DNA of 64,000 bases from Helicoverpa zea. Lineage: Eukaryota; Arthropoda; Insecta; Lepidoptera; Noctuidae. A program made the translations under genes and the position numbers. The notes beneath the pieces are model-generated. The model did not search any database, was not told where the DNA came from, and was given only the letters and a program-made list of their open reading frames with translations. The stretch is from the NCBI RefSeq assembly GCF_022581195.2, contig NC_061466.1, positions 12,524,001 through 12,588,000 of the forward strand, in the 5' to 3' direction. Positions 46,937 to 59,616 of the stretch are shown piece after piece; the first letter of the stretch is position 1, and each line of letters starts with the position of its first letter.

Positions 46937-48985
46937 ATGTTATAGACAAGATTAGGTTTTCTAAAAAATATTGTTCTTTTTTATTTATTGAAGTGTACAT
47001 TGCTTATAAATTCAATCGTTCTTTTTGGTGCGGTCGTAACCACGTGAATCTGATCGGCGATAAGCAGTTAAGTTGCTAAAAATATGCCAGATAGCCCAAT
47101 TACCAAGGAAATCTACTTTTTATCCACGAGCGCGAGGTAGTTCCCTCATTTCTTGAGTAGTTCTATCTTGTATATGTATATAAATCATGAAGATGAAAGT
47201 TTCTCCAAGTATGCTGTCCGTACTAATATCTTCAGTTGCATCTGCATGTGCGCCTAAAGTTCGTGTTGTGCTCAGATAGTTTACAACTTCCATTGCTCGT
47301 TAGAGAGGAAGATTTTCATTTGTTTGTTGAATACTGGAATACTATGATGTGATTTTTGTAGTAAGTATATACTCGTACATACCTATATTTTGAAGGGAAA
47401 AGTAAAAAGACGCGGTGGTCAAGTATCGCTATACTAATAGCCACTAAAGTGTTCGTGTATGGCTTCGATTCCATCAGGCAAGATCAAATGTTACTTACTT
47501 TTCAAGTTACATGTGGTTTTTAAGTGCATGCTGGATTCCATTACTCGGTAAAAGCGAATAAAAATTTCTTGAGGAAACGTGGACTGCCTCGAAATCGCCA
47601 ATTCGTCTTGAGCATGTGTGGTGATTAACGCGCATTCCTCCTTTGTATGAGAAGAGGTCAGTGCCCCCTGCAACAATGGAAATATCAATAATGAATCAAA
47701 ATTAATATTGTTTTTGCGTCCTTTTAAAAGTGCAACATTTATTCACAATTCACTTTTATCACATTTGTTATTTTTCAAATAATAACGAATTTGTCTTGCT
47801 CATACTACATTGCAGCTCCACTTCATTTATTCTATAAATGTTTTACGAGAAATTTGGCAGAGTGCACGTTATCATAGATGAGTATAAACAATACAACAAC
47901 CGTTGTGGGATGAATTGCATTTTAAAATGAACTTTGTCTCTCTTGTTAGGTATGAAGGTGCATTTATATTGCTGTCATATCTTTTATACCTACCTGTGGT
48001 TTTGTTTTTATGTGGTAGGTTTTTAAAAATAATAATTTTAATAGGTTTTTCATAATGGCGGATTTTCCGAGCGGGAAAATCGAGCGAAAAGTGCCTACGT
48101 GAAAAGGCTGTACTGCTGATAAACTAATGTATGTGTGAGGGCCCCTTACATAGACGATTCACAGATTTTTTAGACTTCACAAATTAATTATGTCCTGCAT
48201 TGCAAAGATATTACGCAAAATCATACAAAAAACAGTCACCTTTAAAAGATGATAATTTCAAGACCAAGTTAAAGCAATTGGTAGCAAGTTGGTAGCAACT
48301 CTTTATACCTATTTGTTACGAGGGATAATATGGGAAGAGACAGCCGAAAACACAGTCATACCCACTGAAAACATAGAAGAATCTTGAATAATTTTATTCC
48401 CGAACTCACACTGCAGAGTTCTGCAGAGCTTACAGTATGTCTACACCCTAAGCACTCAGTATGCAACGCACTCCCGATAATAACTTGCTTTACACAAACT
48501 TTGTTCTGCAATAACGTTAGATACGCCTTTATTGTTCTACAGACAGAGATGCAGTTATACTAGTTGTATAGGTTTGTCTCGCTCGCGTAGTGGCAGTCTA
48601 ATGAGTTTAACACTGCATAATAAGATCCCAGCTTAGACTATTTAACCTACTGAAAACGTCATTGATGTGCTTCTCCATCTGGTAAAGTTCCGAGAGTGCC
48701 GCTTATCTGTGTAGTCACATGTGTTAAGTTTGTTTTGTGTGTAAAAATGTGTTCGAAAATATATCACTATTAGTTGCGTTGCCTTCCACTATTTCAACAG
48801 CTTTTTCGCATTGGCAGATTTTCCGAGCGGAAAAACTGAGCAAAATCGCTCGACTCGTCAAGGTTCGCAATCAAATGACAGCTGTCAGTACAAATATGTA
48901 TAGTCCGTGTTGAGCGGAAAATTCGCTCCAAAATTCTGAAGGTAAGAAAGGGCTGTTAATTGGCAGGTTGTTTTCCATAGTAGTG
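46937..48985. other. Intergenic with one SINE
   Basis: Contains the SINE at 47411..47680. AGATTTTCCGAGCGG-like words occur at about 48060 and 48817, possibly ends of an unrecognised element. No gene is supported. Confidence 0.45.
47411..47680 (+). mobile_element. tRNA-headed SINE with LINE-like tail (family C)
   Basis: The head CGCGGTGGTCAAGTATCGC and, 40 bases on, GGCTTCGATTCC look like decayed polymerase III A and B boxes. The tail TGTGGTGATTAACGCGCATT and TGAGAAGAGGTCAGTGCC matches the fragments at 21700 and 25305. The head-plus-tail layout is that of a bipartite SINE. Confidence 0.55.
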
Positions 48986-49158
48986 CTTTTTTATGGGAAA
49001 TCATCAAATGACCCCTCCCGCTGTTGGTGCAGCTTGAGGGAGAGGCCGACTCTTACTGACTAAAACCCACTATGTTTTTAAGCTCTTTTCATACCAGGTA
49101 ACCCCTTTACCTGTACCCTTTACATACGGTAACTCTTTCGAACAATCCCGCAGCCGCT
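48986..49158 (-). mobile_element. SINE-like repeat, family A, with 10-bp target duplication
   Basis: CATAGTAGTG lies at 48976..48985 and 49159..49168. The body TCATCAAATGACCCCTCCCG to CGAACAATCCCGCAGCC is typical, with a short internal duplication of TTTACCTGTACCC/TTTACATACGG. Confidence 0.8.
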
Positions 49159-49168
49159 CATAGTAGTG

Positions 49169-51504
49169 TTCATGTCGGTTCCTGTTGGTTAAATGGTCAA
49201 GTATCCCAAGTGTATTTGTTCTGTTTCCAGTTGTGATAGTTTCGCAGTTGATATGCAGTTTTGAGCTGTTTAATTGTGTTGGATATTAGGCTGCTTTTTG
49301 CTCTGGAAAGTTGCCCAACGTTGTACGTGTTATTGCAAAATGCGAAGATATTCTATTTTTTCGATTTTAGGTCTCGGAACATGAGTTTAATTGTCCTTTC
49401 AACGAGAAATTACTTCATCAATTTGTATGAAATTGAACACGTTAACATCCTTGAAGATGGTTAGACATAAGTGTCAATCAAGTCTTATAAATATTGTGCT
49501 ACTCATCTATTGCGGCGAAAAGGTTAGGTAGAAGATAAGTTCGGATGAATGAAGTTATCCCCTCCCGGGCGGTGGTTACCAAACGACACATTAAAAACAC
49601 AGCATCCAAATTAATACAGCACATATTTTGTCATATTCTTGATAATTTTGTCTTCATACCAAAACCTCACATTCCCTTCAGAAAACGGTTCAATCCAATT
49701 TATTTCAAACTGGAAACGAGTAAGTAAAACATGAGGTCAACTTCGTTGTAGTATCGCCATCTGTTCAAACTTTCCCGAGACCTACTTCGAGGACTAGTTC
49801 ACGTTTGTGCTGAAAGTGTGGTCACCTGAGAAAATACCCTTTGTGATTACTGAGCGAAGTGGTTTGTCTGTGTGAGTGTGTGTTTTTGTTCTTTGGTGGG
49901 GGTAAATAAATCGGGGAAAAGGTATTTTTGTTTTAGTGTGTGTCTTCTTGAATGTTTTAATTTGGAAATATAGGAAGTGACTTTTGGGTTTTTCTAGTGG
50001 CTGTATTTGTAAGTATATAAGGTAGCGGTGATAGTTAATTTTTACGAGGATTTTTTTGCATAAGATTTAAGGCTAGGTTACATAAAGTACACGTGTTTGA
50101 TGCTTCAATTAAATATTTATGTATTAAAAATGGTAGTTAAATAGTAATAAACTGCATATTCTTTGTATCATCATTTCCAATTAATAAAATCGTTGGCAAA
50201 ATTTTTTCCCCGAATGGCAATATAAATTGAATAGACAAAGCTAGTTGCTAATAGTCGCGTGTTTGAAGTATCGATATGATTCGATACAGTCAAAAGTTTT
50301 CCTTTTTTTAAAAAATTGTTAGTGTAGCTTTCTGTAACAAGCGAAGCTTTTTCAGTAGTTTTCAAACTTTTGCTGCACGTAGCATTGTTAGATTGTCCAG
50401 CTATTAATACATGTTACTTTCAATCGAATCGAGAGATATTTTATTCTAGAAATTTTTAGGAAAGCTGAAGCTTATGTTTTTCGATGAATGTTTTGCCTCT
50501 ATCTATATCGACTAATGTGTAAAAAGAAAGATTTGATTGTTTGTTTTCATTAATAGGCTTCGCATCTACTGAACGATTTGTAAGTTTATTTCACTTTTGG
50601 GAAGCTAGACTATTTCCGAATAACATAGGCTATATTTTGTCCGTTTACGGGAAAGAGTTCCCCCGGACACGAGTGAAACCGGGGGGAAACAGTAGTACTT
50701 AATAAAAAAAAAAATGGTGGCCTACCCCTGCCTCTCATAAACGATTATGCAGGTTCGATTCCATGTCAAGCTTTTCCATGTTGTTTTTGTAACTACTAGA
50801 CGCTATTTCAGGTAAGATAATAGACATCTTAATTACAAGAAAACAATACAAAATACCAACTAAACAAGATTTATTATCTAACCTTCCTCCTAATACACTT
50901 ACAGCCTACCTTAAAACATAAAACAAATTAACATTATTAAAATGAACATTTCATACAATATAAATTGTGGAGTGTACTCTAAATCATTGTAGGTCGCTGA
51001 GTATTTCTTGCAAAAACTTTATTTCGTTAGCGAAGACTTTAAGCAACCTTAAATCATGAAGACGGGCTTTATTTAATGTAAACGCGTTGCTTTATGATGA
51101 GCGTTGTTGTTTTCCGAAGCGGTTTGAGTTATAAGCGACAGCGATACTTTGTGACAAGTAAAAATTCGTTGTAACACAGTGATTTTGTTGATGAAAATTA
51201 GCGCGGAAATTGGGTTTCGCTGAGCCAGAGCTATTTTGCGTGGTTGTGATGACAAAAACAGCCCCTTCTTGTGTTATGATAGTTTTTTCCCGTATCGTTC
51301 TTATTATTCTGACTTGTAGAATTTTAGTTTTAAGTTGTACATTTAACTGTATATTCTCGTACACCATTCTGCTCCAATTGATAACCTCTCCTGCACTTTG
51401 TGTATCCTGCTGAAAAACGGGCAGGGCTCTGAAGATCGACTAGCGGTGGTAAACCATAACGTAAGTAATTTTTTTATTTACTCTGCCACATTTTTGTGTA
51501 CACC
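49169..51504. other. Intergenic, no gene seen
   Basis: Holds an inverted dispersed repeat at about 50560..50700 (GAGTGAAACCGGGGGGAAAC) and a degenerate SINE head near 50715..50770 (GCAGGTTCGATTCC). A small frame at 49545..49716 ends at a good donor-like GTAAGT, but I see no partner exon. Confidence 0.45.
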
Positions 51505-51628
51505 CCTCCCGCTGTGGGTTAGCAGCGGTGAGGGAGTGTCAGACTCTTACTGACTAAAAACCGTCGTGTTCCGTCATAGGCCTTTTATGTACCAGGGCCG
51601 CGGTATCTCTTTCGAACAACCCGCAGTG
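51505..51628 (-). repeat. SINE-like repeat, family A, truncated
   Basis: Starts inside the family at CCCCTCCCGCTGTGGGTTAG and ends CGAACAACCCGCAG. The poly-A side is missing. Confidence 0.75.
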
Positions 51629-51653
51629 TGTAAGGCCTTGAGGGTGCCTTTAA

Positions 51654-51840
51654 CGGCCAGTTTCTTCATCAAAAGTTAAAGTTAAAGTAATGTCTAAAGC
51701 AAAAGTTACGGTCAAATTCGTTTTTTCAAGGCTAAAGTGACAGCAAAACGAATAGAAAAATTGAATTTAACCGTTACTTTTACTTTAGACATTACATTAG
51801 CCATAACTTTAACTTTAACTTTTGATGAAGAAACTGGCCG
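51654..51840. mobile_element. PIF/Harbinger-type MITE, 187-bp family, copy 3
   Basis: Same length and termini as 7128..7314 and 13245..13431, flanked by TAA at 51651..51653 and 51841..51843. It sits 25 bases after a SINE A copy. Confidence 0.85.
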
Positions 51841-52639
51841 TAAGTGTCATAAAAATAATACCTTCTTTAATATTTTTGCTCACGACTTGCACCACACAAG
51901 ATTAATTAAATTATTTTATTTTTATTCTGACATCAAGCTGCAATTACAAGACATTTTGCAGAATTAAAAAAGTGGTTGTGACCACTCTTATAATTACCGT
52001 CTCGCTGTGTGGTTTACCCTAGTTTTGTTCAAGTGAATAAATTAAACATAATGTGGAATGTTTGTTACGTAGTTTGCGTCTTTTCATGATTTTGCTAGCC
52101 GTTTCCTTTAATCCTACTAATACAATAACTGTGAAAGTTTGTGTGTGGATATCTGGATGAGTTTTCCTGAAATCCATTTTAAAGGCTATGGGGGTTTTGC
52201 TCTGTAATTTGGCACATAATATCTGGATTGAAATCCAGCTTAAAGTATAGGTCGTTTCCATCCCGGTGCGAGTGTGTGAAACTACGGATGAAAACAGGTC
52301 TAGATAATGTATGTTACCTACATTTGTTTTATTTATCAAACTATTTATTACTTATTGTAAATAATTAGGTAAATTACAATCTGAATAACTTAAAAAGTAA
52401 ATTAACTTGAAACCCAGCGTGTGGTTTAGTGAAATTCACAGGAAAACAAGTATTTTTAGCCAAAGAGCGGATGTAATTGGATGTTTTCGACGCAAAGGAA
52501 AAGTTTTTTTTCCTAAATTCGGTCTTTAGTAAGTTAATTAGGTATAGGAGCTTTTTAATGTACTAATGTGCTGTATTTGCTTTGAAATAAGTCTGTATTT
52601 TTATTTTTTTAGAAGGCCTGGTGCGTACATAGTACTTCC
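51841..52639. other. Intergenic, no gene seen
   Basis: A Helitron-like dispersed repeat at about 52105..52300 (GTGAAAGTTTGTGTGTGGAT ... CGGATGAAAACAGGTCTAGA). No gene. Confidence 0.45.
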
Positions 52640-55600
52640 CGTACATAAGAAATATATAATGGAGAACATAAGGTAGTAAATAAGAGACTGTAAGAGTTAG
52701 TCTATAATGAAGTTAGTAGAATTAGGCCATAGGAGAGTACAAAAGTGAATGCATTATGGTTTACATTATTATGAGAATACATTAATCAGTACATAAGAGG
52801 GTGTATAGAGAAGTACATAAAAGTGTATATACAGAAATACATAAGAGGGTATATAGAGAAGTATATAAGAGGGTATATAGAGAAGTACATAAGACGGTAT
52901 ATAGAGAAGTATATAAGACGGTATATAGAGAAGTATATAAGACGGTATATAGAGAAGTATATAAGAGGCTATATAGAGAAGTATATAAAAGGGTATATAG
53001 AGAAGTACATAAGACGGTATATAGAGAAGTATATAAGACGGCATATAGAGAAGTATATAAGACGGTATATAGAGAAGTATATAAGACGGCATATAGAGAA
53101 GTATATAAGACGGTATATAGAGAAGCATATAAGACGGTATATAGAGAAGTATATAAGACGGTATATAGAGAAGTATATAGGACGGTATATAGAGAAGTAT
53201 ATAAGAGGGTATATAGAGAAGTACATAAGAGGGTATATAGAGAAGTACATAAGACGGTATATAGAGAAATATATAAGACGGTATATAGAGAAGTACATAA
53301 GAGGGTATACAGAGAAGTACATAAGAGGGTATATAGAGAAGTATATAAGAGGGTATATAGAGAATTACATAAGAGGGTATATAGAGAAGTACGTAAGAGG
53401 GTATATAGAGAAGTACATAAGACGGTATATAGAGAAGTATATAAGAGGGTATATAGAGAAGTATATAAGAGGGTATATAGAGAAGTATATAAGAAGGTAT
53501 ATAGAGAAGTATATAAGAGGTTATATAGAGAAGTACATAAGAGGTTACATAGAGAAGTAAAAAAGAGAGGGTATATAGAGAAGTACATAAGAGGATGTAT
53601 AGAGAAGTACATAAGAGGGTATATAGAGAAGTAAAAAAGAGAGGGTATTTAGAGAAGTACATAGGAAGGTATATAGAGAAGTACATAAGAGGATGTATAG
53701 AGAAGTACATAAGAGGGTATACGGAGAAGTACATAAGAGGGTATAATATAGAGAAGTACATAAGAGGGTATATAGAGAAGTACATAAGAGGATGTATAGA
53801 GAAGTACATAAGAGGTTACATAGAGAAGTACATAAGAGGGTTTATAGAGAAGTACATAAGAGGATGTATAGAGAAGTACATAAGAGGGTATATAGAGAAG
53901 TACATAGGAAGTTATATAGAGAAGTACATAAGAGGATGTATAGAGAAGTACATAAGAGGGTATATAGAGAAGTACATAAGAGGGTATAATATAGAGAAGT
54001 ACATAAGAGGGTATATAGAGAAGTATATAAGAGGGTATATAGAGAAGTATATAAGAGGGTATATAGAGAAGTACATAAGAGGGTATAATATAGAGAAGTA
54101 CATAAGAGGGTATATAGAGAAGTATATAAGAGGGTATATAGAGAAGTACATAAGAGGGTATATAGAGAAGTACATAAGAGGGTATATAGAGAAGTACATA
54201 AGAGGGTATATAGAGAAGAATATAAGAGGGTATATAGAGAAGTATATAAGAGGGTATATAGAGAAGTACATAAGAGGGTATATAGAGAAGTATATAAGAG
54301 GTTATATAGAGAACTACATAAGAGGTTACATAGAGAAGTAAAAAAGAGAGGGTATTTAGAGAAGTACATAAGAGGATGTATAGACAAGTACATAAGAGGG
54401 TATATAGAGAAGTACATAAGAGGGTATAATATAGAGAAGTATATAAAAGGGTATATAGAGAAGTATATAAGAGGTTATATAGAGAACTACATAAGAGGTT
54501 ACATAGAGAAGTAAAAAAGAGAGGGTATATAGAGAAGTACATAAGAGGATGTATAGACAAGTACATAAGAGGGTATATAGAGTAGTACATAAGAGGGTAT
54601 ATAGAGAAGTACATAAGAGGGTATATAGAGAAGTAAAAAAGAGAGGGTATATAGAGAAGTACATAGGAAGTTATATAGAGAAGTACATAAGAGGATGTAT
54701 AGAGAAGTACATAAGAGGGTATATAGAGAAGTACATAAGAGGGTATATAGAGAAGTAAAAAAGAGAGGGTATATAGAAAAGTACATAAGAGGGTATACAG
54801 AGAAGTACATAAGACGGTATATAGAGAAGTATATAAGAGGTTACATAGAGAAGTAAAAAAGAGAGGGTATATAGAGAAGTACATAAGAGGGTATATAGAG
54901 AAGTACATAAGAGGGTATATAGAGAAGTATATAAGAGGGTATTTAGAGAAGTACATAGGAAGGTATATAGAGAAGTACATAAGAGGATGTATAGAGAAGT
55001 ACATAAGAGGGTTTATAGAGAAGTACATAAGAGGATGTATAGAGAAGTATATAAGAGGGTATACGGAGAAGTACATAAGAGGGTATAATATAGAGAAGTA
55101 CATAAGAGGGTATATAGAGAAGTACATAAGAGGATGTATAGAGAAGTACATAAGAGGTTACGTAGAGAAGTACATAAGAGGGTTTATAGAGAAGTACATA
55201 AGAGGATGTATAGAGAAGTACATAAGAGGGTATATAGAGAAGTACATAGGAAGTTATATAGAGAAGTACATAAGAGGATGTATAGAGAAGTACATAAGAG
55301 GGTATATAGAGAAGTACATAAGAGGGTATAATATAGAGAAGTACATAAGAGGGTATATAGAGAAGTATATAAGAGGGTATATAGAGAAGTATATAAGAGG
55401 GTATATAGAGAAGTACATAAGAGGGTATATAGAGAAGTAAAAAAGAGAGGGTATATAGAGAAGTACATAGGAAGTTATATAGAGAAGTACATAAGAGGAT
55501 GTATAGAGAAGTACATAAGAGGGTATATAGAGTAGTAAAAAAGAGAGGGTATATAGAGAAGTACATAGGAAGTTATATAGAGAAGTACATAAGAGGATGT

Positions 55601-58600
55601 ATAGAGAAGTACATAAGAGGGTATATAGAGAAGTACATAAGAGGGTATAATATAGAGAAGTACATAAGAGGGTATATAGAGAAGTATATAAGAGGGTATA
55701 TAGAGAAGTATATAAGAGGTTATATAGAGAACTACATAAGAGGTTACATAGAGAAGTAAAAAAGAGAGGGTATATAGAGAAGTACATAAGAGGATGTATA
55801 GAGAAGTACATAAAACGGTATATAGAGAAGTATATAAGAGGGTATATAGAGAAGTAAAAAAGAGAGGGTATATAGAAAAGTACATAAGAGGGTATACAGA
55901 GAAGTACATAAGACGGTATATAGAGAAGTATATAAGAGGGTATATAGAGAAGTACATAAGAGGGTATAATATAGAGAAGTACATAAGAGGATGTATAAAG
56001 AAGTACATAAGAGGGTATATAGAGAAGTACATAAGAGGGTATAATATAGAGAAGTACATAAGAGGGTATAATATAGAGAAGTACATAAGAGGGTATAATA
56101 TAGAGAAGTACATAAGAGGATGTATAGAGAAGTACATAAGAGGGTATATAGAGAAGTAAAAAAGAGAGGGTATATAGAGAAGTACATAGGAAGTTATATA
56201 GAGAAGTACATAAGAGGATGTATAGAGAAGTACATAAGAGGGTATAATATAGAGAAGTACATAAGAGGGTATATAGAGAAGTATATAAGAGGGTATATAG
56301 AGAAGTATATAAGAGGTTATATAGAGAACTACATAAGAGGTTACATAGAGAAGTAAAAAAGAGAGGGTATATAGAGAAGTACATAAGAGGGTATATAGAG
56401 AAGTACATAAGAGGGTATATAGAGAAGTACATAAGAGGGTATATAGAGAAGTACATAAGAGGGTATATAGAGAAGTATATAAGAGGGTTTATAGAGAAGT
56501 ATATAAGAGGGTATATAGAGAAGTACATAAGAGGTTACATAGAGAAGTAAAAAAGAGAGGGTATATAGAGAAGTACATAAGAGGGTATATAGAGAAGTAC
56601 ATAAGAGGGTATATAGAGAAGTACATAAGAGGGTATATAGAGAAGTAAAAAAGAGAGGGTATATAGAGAAGTACATAGGAAGTTATATAGAGAAGTACAT
56701 AAGAGGATGTATAGAGAAGTACATAAGAGGCTATATAGAGAAGTACATAAGAGGGTATAATATAGAGAAGTACATAAGAGGGTATATAGAGAAGTATATA
56801 AGAGGGTATATAGAGAAGTATATAAGAGGGTATATAGAGAAGTACATAAGAGGGTATATAGAGAAGTACATAAGAGGGTATATAGAGAAGTACATAAGAG
56901 GGTATAAATAGAAGTACATAAGAGGGTATATAGAGAAGTACATAAGAGGGTATATAGAGAAGTACATAAGAGGGTATATAGAGAAGTACATAAGAGGGTA
57001 TATAGAGAAGTACATAAGAGGGTATATAGAGAAGTATATAAGAGGGTTTATAGAGAAGTATATAAGAGGGTATATAGAGAACTACATAAGAGGTTACATA
57101 GAGAAGTAAAAAAGAGAGGGTATATAGGGAAGTACATAAGAGGGTATATAGAGAAGTACATAAGAGGGTATATAGAGAAGAACATAAGAGGGTATATAGA
57201 GAAGTAAAAAAGAGAGGGTATATAGAGAAGTACATAGGAAGTTATATAGAGAAGTACATAAGAGGATGTATAGAGAAGTACATAAGAGGGTATAATATAG
57301 AGAAGTACATAAGAGGGTATATAGAGAAGTACATTAGAGGGTATATAGAGAAGTACATAAGAGGGTATATAGAGAAGTAAAAAAGAGAGGGTATATAGAG
57401 AAGTACATAGGAAGTTATATAGAGAAGTACATAAGAGGATGTATAGAGAAGTACATAAGAGGCTATATAGAGAAGTACATAAGAGGGTATATAGAGAAGT
57501 ATATAAGAGGGTATATAGAGAAGTACATAAGAGGGTATATAGAGAAGTACATAAGAGGGTATATAGAGAAGTACATAAGAGGGTATATAGAGAAGTATAT
57601 AAGTGGGTTTATAGAGAAGTATATAAGAGGGTATATAGAGAACTACATAAGAGGTTACATAGAGAAGTAAAAAAGAGAGGGTATATAGAGAAGTACATAA
57701 GAGGGTATATAGAGAAGTACATAAGAGGGTATATAGAGAAGTAAAAAAGAGAGGGTATATAGAGAAGTACATAGGAAGTTATATAGAGAAGTACATAAGA
57801 GGATGTATAGAGAAGTACATAAGAGGCTATATAGAGAAGTACATAAGAGGGTATAATATAGAGAAGTACATAAGAGGGTATATAGAGAAGTATATAAGAG
57901 GGTATATAGAGAAGTACATAAGAGGGTATATAGAGAAGTACATAAGAGGGTATATAGAGAAGTACATAAGAGGGTATATATAGAAGTACATAAGAGGGTA
58001 TATAGAGAAGTACATAAGAGGGTATATAGAGAAGTACATAAGAGGGTATATAGAGAAGTACATAAGAGGGTATATAGAGAAGTAAAAAAGAGAGGGTATA
58101 TAGAGAAGTACATAGGAAGTTATATAGAGAAGTACATAAGAGGATGTATAGAGAAGTACATAAGAGGCTATATAGAGAAGTACATAAGAGGGTATAATAT
58201 AGAGAAGTACATAAGAGGGTATATAGAGAAGTATATAAGAGGGTATATAGAGAAGTATATAAGAGGGTATATAGAGAAGTACATAAGAGGGTATATAGAG
58301 AAGTACATAAGAGGGTATATAGAGAAGTACATAAGAGGGTATATAGAGAAGTAAAAAAGAGAGGGTATATAGAGAAGTACATAGGAAGTTATATAGAGAA
58401 GTACATAAGAGGATGTATAGAGAAGTACATATGAGGCTATATAGAGAAGTACATAAGAGGGTATAATATAGAGAAGTACATAAGAGGGTATATAGAGAAG
58501 TATATAAGAGGGTATATAGAGAAGTATATAAGAGGGTATATAGAGAAGTACATAAGAGGGTATATAGAGAAGTACATAAGAGGGTATATAGAGAAGTACA

Positions 58601-59047
58601 TAAGAGGGTATATAGAGAAGTACATAAGAGGGTATATAGAGAAGTACATAAGAGGGTATATAGAGAAGTACATAAGAGGGTATATAGAGAAGTACATAAG
58701 AGGGTATATAGAGAAGTATATAAGAGGGTTTATAGAGAAGTATATAAGAGGGTATATAGAGAAGTATATAAGAGGGTATATAGAGAAGTACATAAGAGGG
58801 TATATAGAGAAGTACATAAGAGGGTATATAGAGAAGTAAAAAAGAGAGGGTATATAGAGAAGTACATAGGAAGTTATATAGAGAAGTACATAAGAGGATG
58901 TATAGAGAAGTATATAAGAGGGTATATAGAGAAGTATATAAGAGGGTATATAGAGAAGTACATAAGAGGGTATATAGAGAAGTACATAAGAGGGTATATA
59001 GAGAAGTACATAAGAGGGTATATAGAGAAGTAAAAAAGAGAGGGTAT
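52640..59047 (+). repeat. Satellite array, 24-bp monomer, about 6.3 kb
   Basis: From about 52790 the sequence is a near-continuous tandem of a 24-bp unit made of TATATAGAGAAG followed by TACATAAGAGGG (reference copy about 52849..52872). Before that, 52640..52790 looks like decayed monomers. Array length divided by 24 gives roughly 260 copies. Common variants are TATATAAGAGG for TACATAAGAGG, an inserted GTATAATATAG, a CATAGGAAGTTATA unit, a GGATGTATAG unit, and AAGTAAAAAAGAGAGGG. These recur in the same order (AAAAAAGAGAG, CATAGGAAGTT, GGATGTA, GTATAATATAG) with periods of roughly 180-490 bases, so there is higher-order structure. The plus strand has one C but seven G per monomer. Because 24 is a multiple of three, long open frames appear in all six frames; they are artefacts. 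Confidence 0.95.
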
Positions 59048-59262
59048 TGTAACGTAGTTAGAAACTTTTTCGTTTGTAAGGTTTTATTCGTGAGATATTT
59101 TTGATACTGACCGGGCAATCATTTCAAATGTATTCGATTTGTTCCATAGAATAAGTTTTTTATATTGAAGTGTGTCACTTCACCTCTCGAGCCCAAGCAA
59201 TAAACGTCGTGATATCGAATCAGTTTTTCATTTTGAGCAAGATAATTGGTCCTGGTATAACA
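59048..59262 (+). mobile_element. LTR copy 1 (solo or duplicated), Ty3/Gypsy-type
   Basis: 215 bases starting TGTAACGTAG and ending GGTATAACA (TG...CA ends), identical by eye to 59402..59616. It contains AATAAA at 59199..59204. On the left it joins the satellite directly at GAGGGTAT. On the right it is followed by ATTTGG, the same first bases as the internal region after copy 2, and then by satellite. It lacks matching 4-5-bp flanks of a simple solo LTR. Confidence 0.8.
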
Positions 59263-59401
59263 ATTTGGTATAACAGTATATAGAGAAGTACATAGGAAGT
59301 TATATAGAGAAGTACATAAGAGGATGTATAGAGAAGTACATAAGAGGGTATATAGAGAAGTACATAAGAGGGTATATAGAGAAGTAAAAAAGAGAGGGTA
59401 T
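59263..59401 (+). repeat. Satellite segment between the two LTR copies
   Basis: ATTTGGTATAACAG, then five to six 24-bp monomers in the same variant order seen before LTR copy 1, including CATAGGAAGTT, GGATGTATAG and AAAAAAGAGAGGG. The LTR-plus-satellite unit thus repeats with a 354-bp period. Confidence 0.8.
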
Positions 59402-59616
59402 TGTAACGTAGTTAGAAACTTTTTCGTTTGTAAGGTTTTATTCGTGAGATATTTTTGATACTGACCGGGCAATCATTTCAAATGTATTCGATTTGTTCCA
59501 TAGAATAAGTTTTTTATATTGAAGTGTGTCACTTCACCTCTCGAGCCCAAGCAATAAACGTCGTGATATCGAATCAGTTTTTCATTTTGAGCAAGATAAT
59601 TGGTCCTGGTATAACA
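59402..59616 (+). mobile_element. 5' LTR of the Ty3/Gypsy-type retrotransposon (copy 2)
   Basis: 215 bases, TGTAACG...TATAACA, with a poly(A) signal AATAAA at 59553..59558. It is followed by the internal region. LTRs hold the promoter and the poly(A) site of the element; TATATTGAAG near 59515 is a weak TATA candidate. The AATAAA position suggests that R ends shortly after it. Confidence 0.85.

Noticed and set aside
49545..49727. Possible exon ending at a GTAAGT donor
   Set aside because: Only 60 codons, no start context, no acceptor and no partner exon was seen.
52790..59047. Array-like layout suggesting CRISPR
   Set aside because: There are no unique spacers; the whole unit repeats head to tail in a eukaryotic context.
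52769..59118. Dozens of long open frames on both strands (up to 500 codons) with PSYVLLYI- or EKYIRGYI-like repeats
   Set aside because: They follow from a 24-bp tandem repeat without stop codons in any frame. All six frames open together, and variants with AAGTAAAAAAG break them at random.
59048..59262. Simple solo LTR formed by recombination
   Set aside because: The flanks do not match each other, and the right side carries bases of the element's internal region, so a local duplication fits better.
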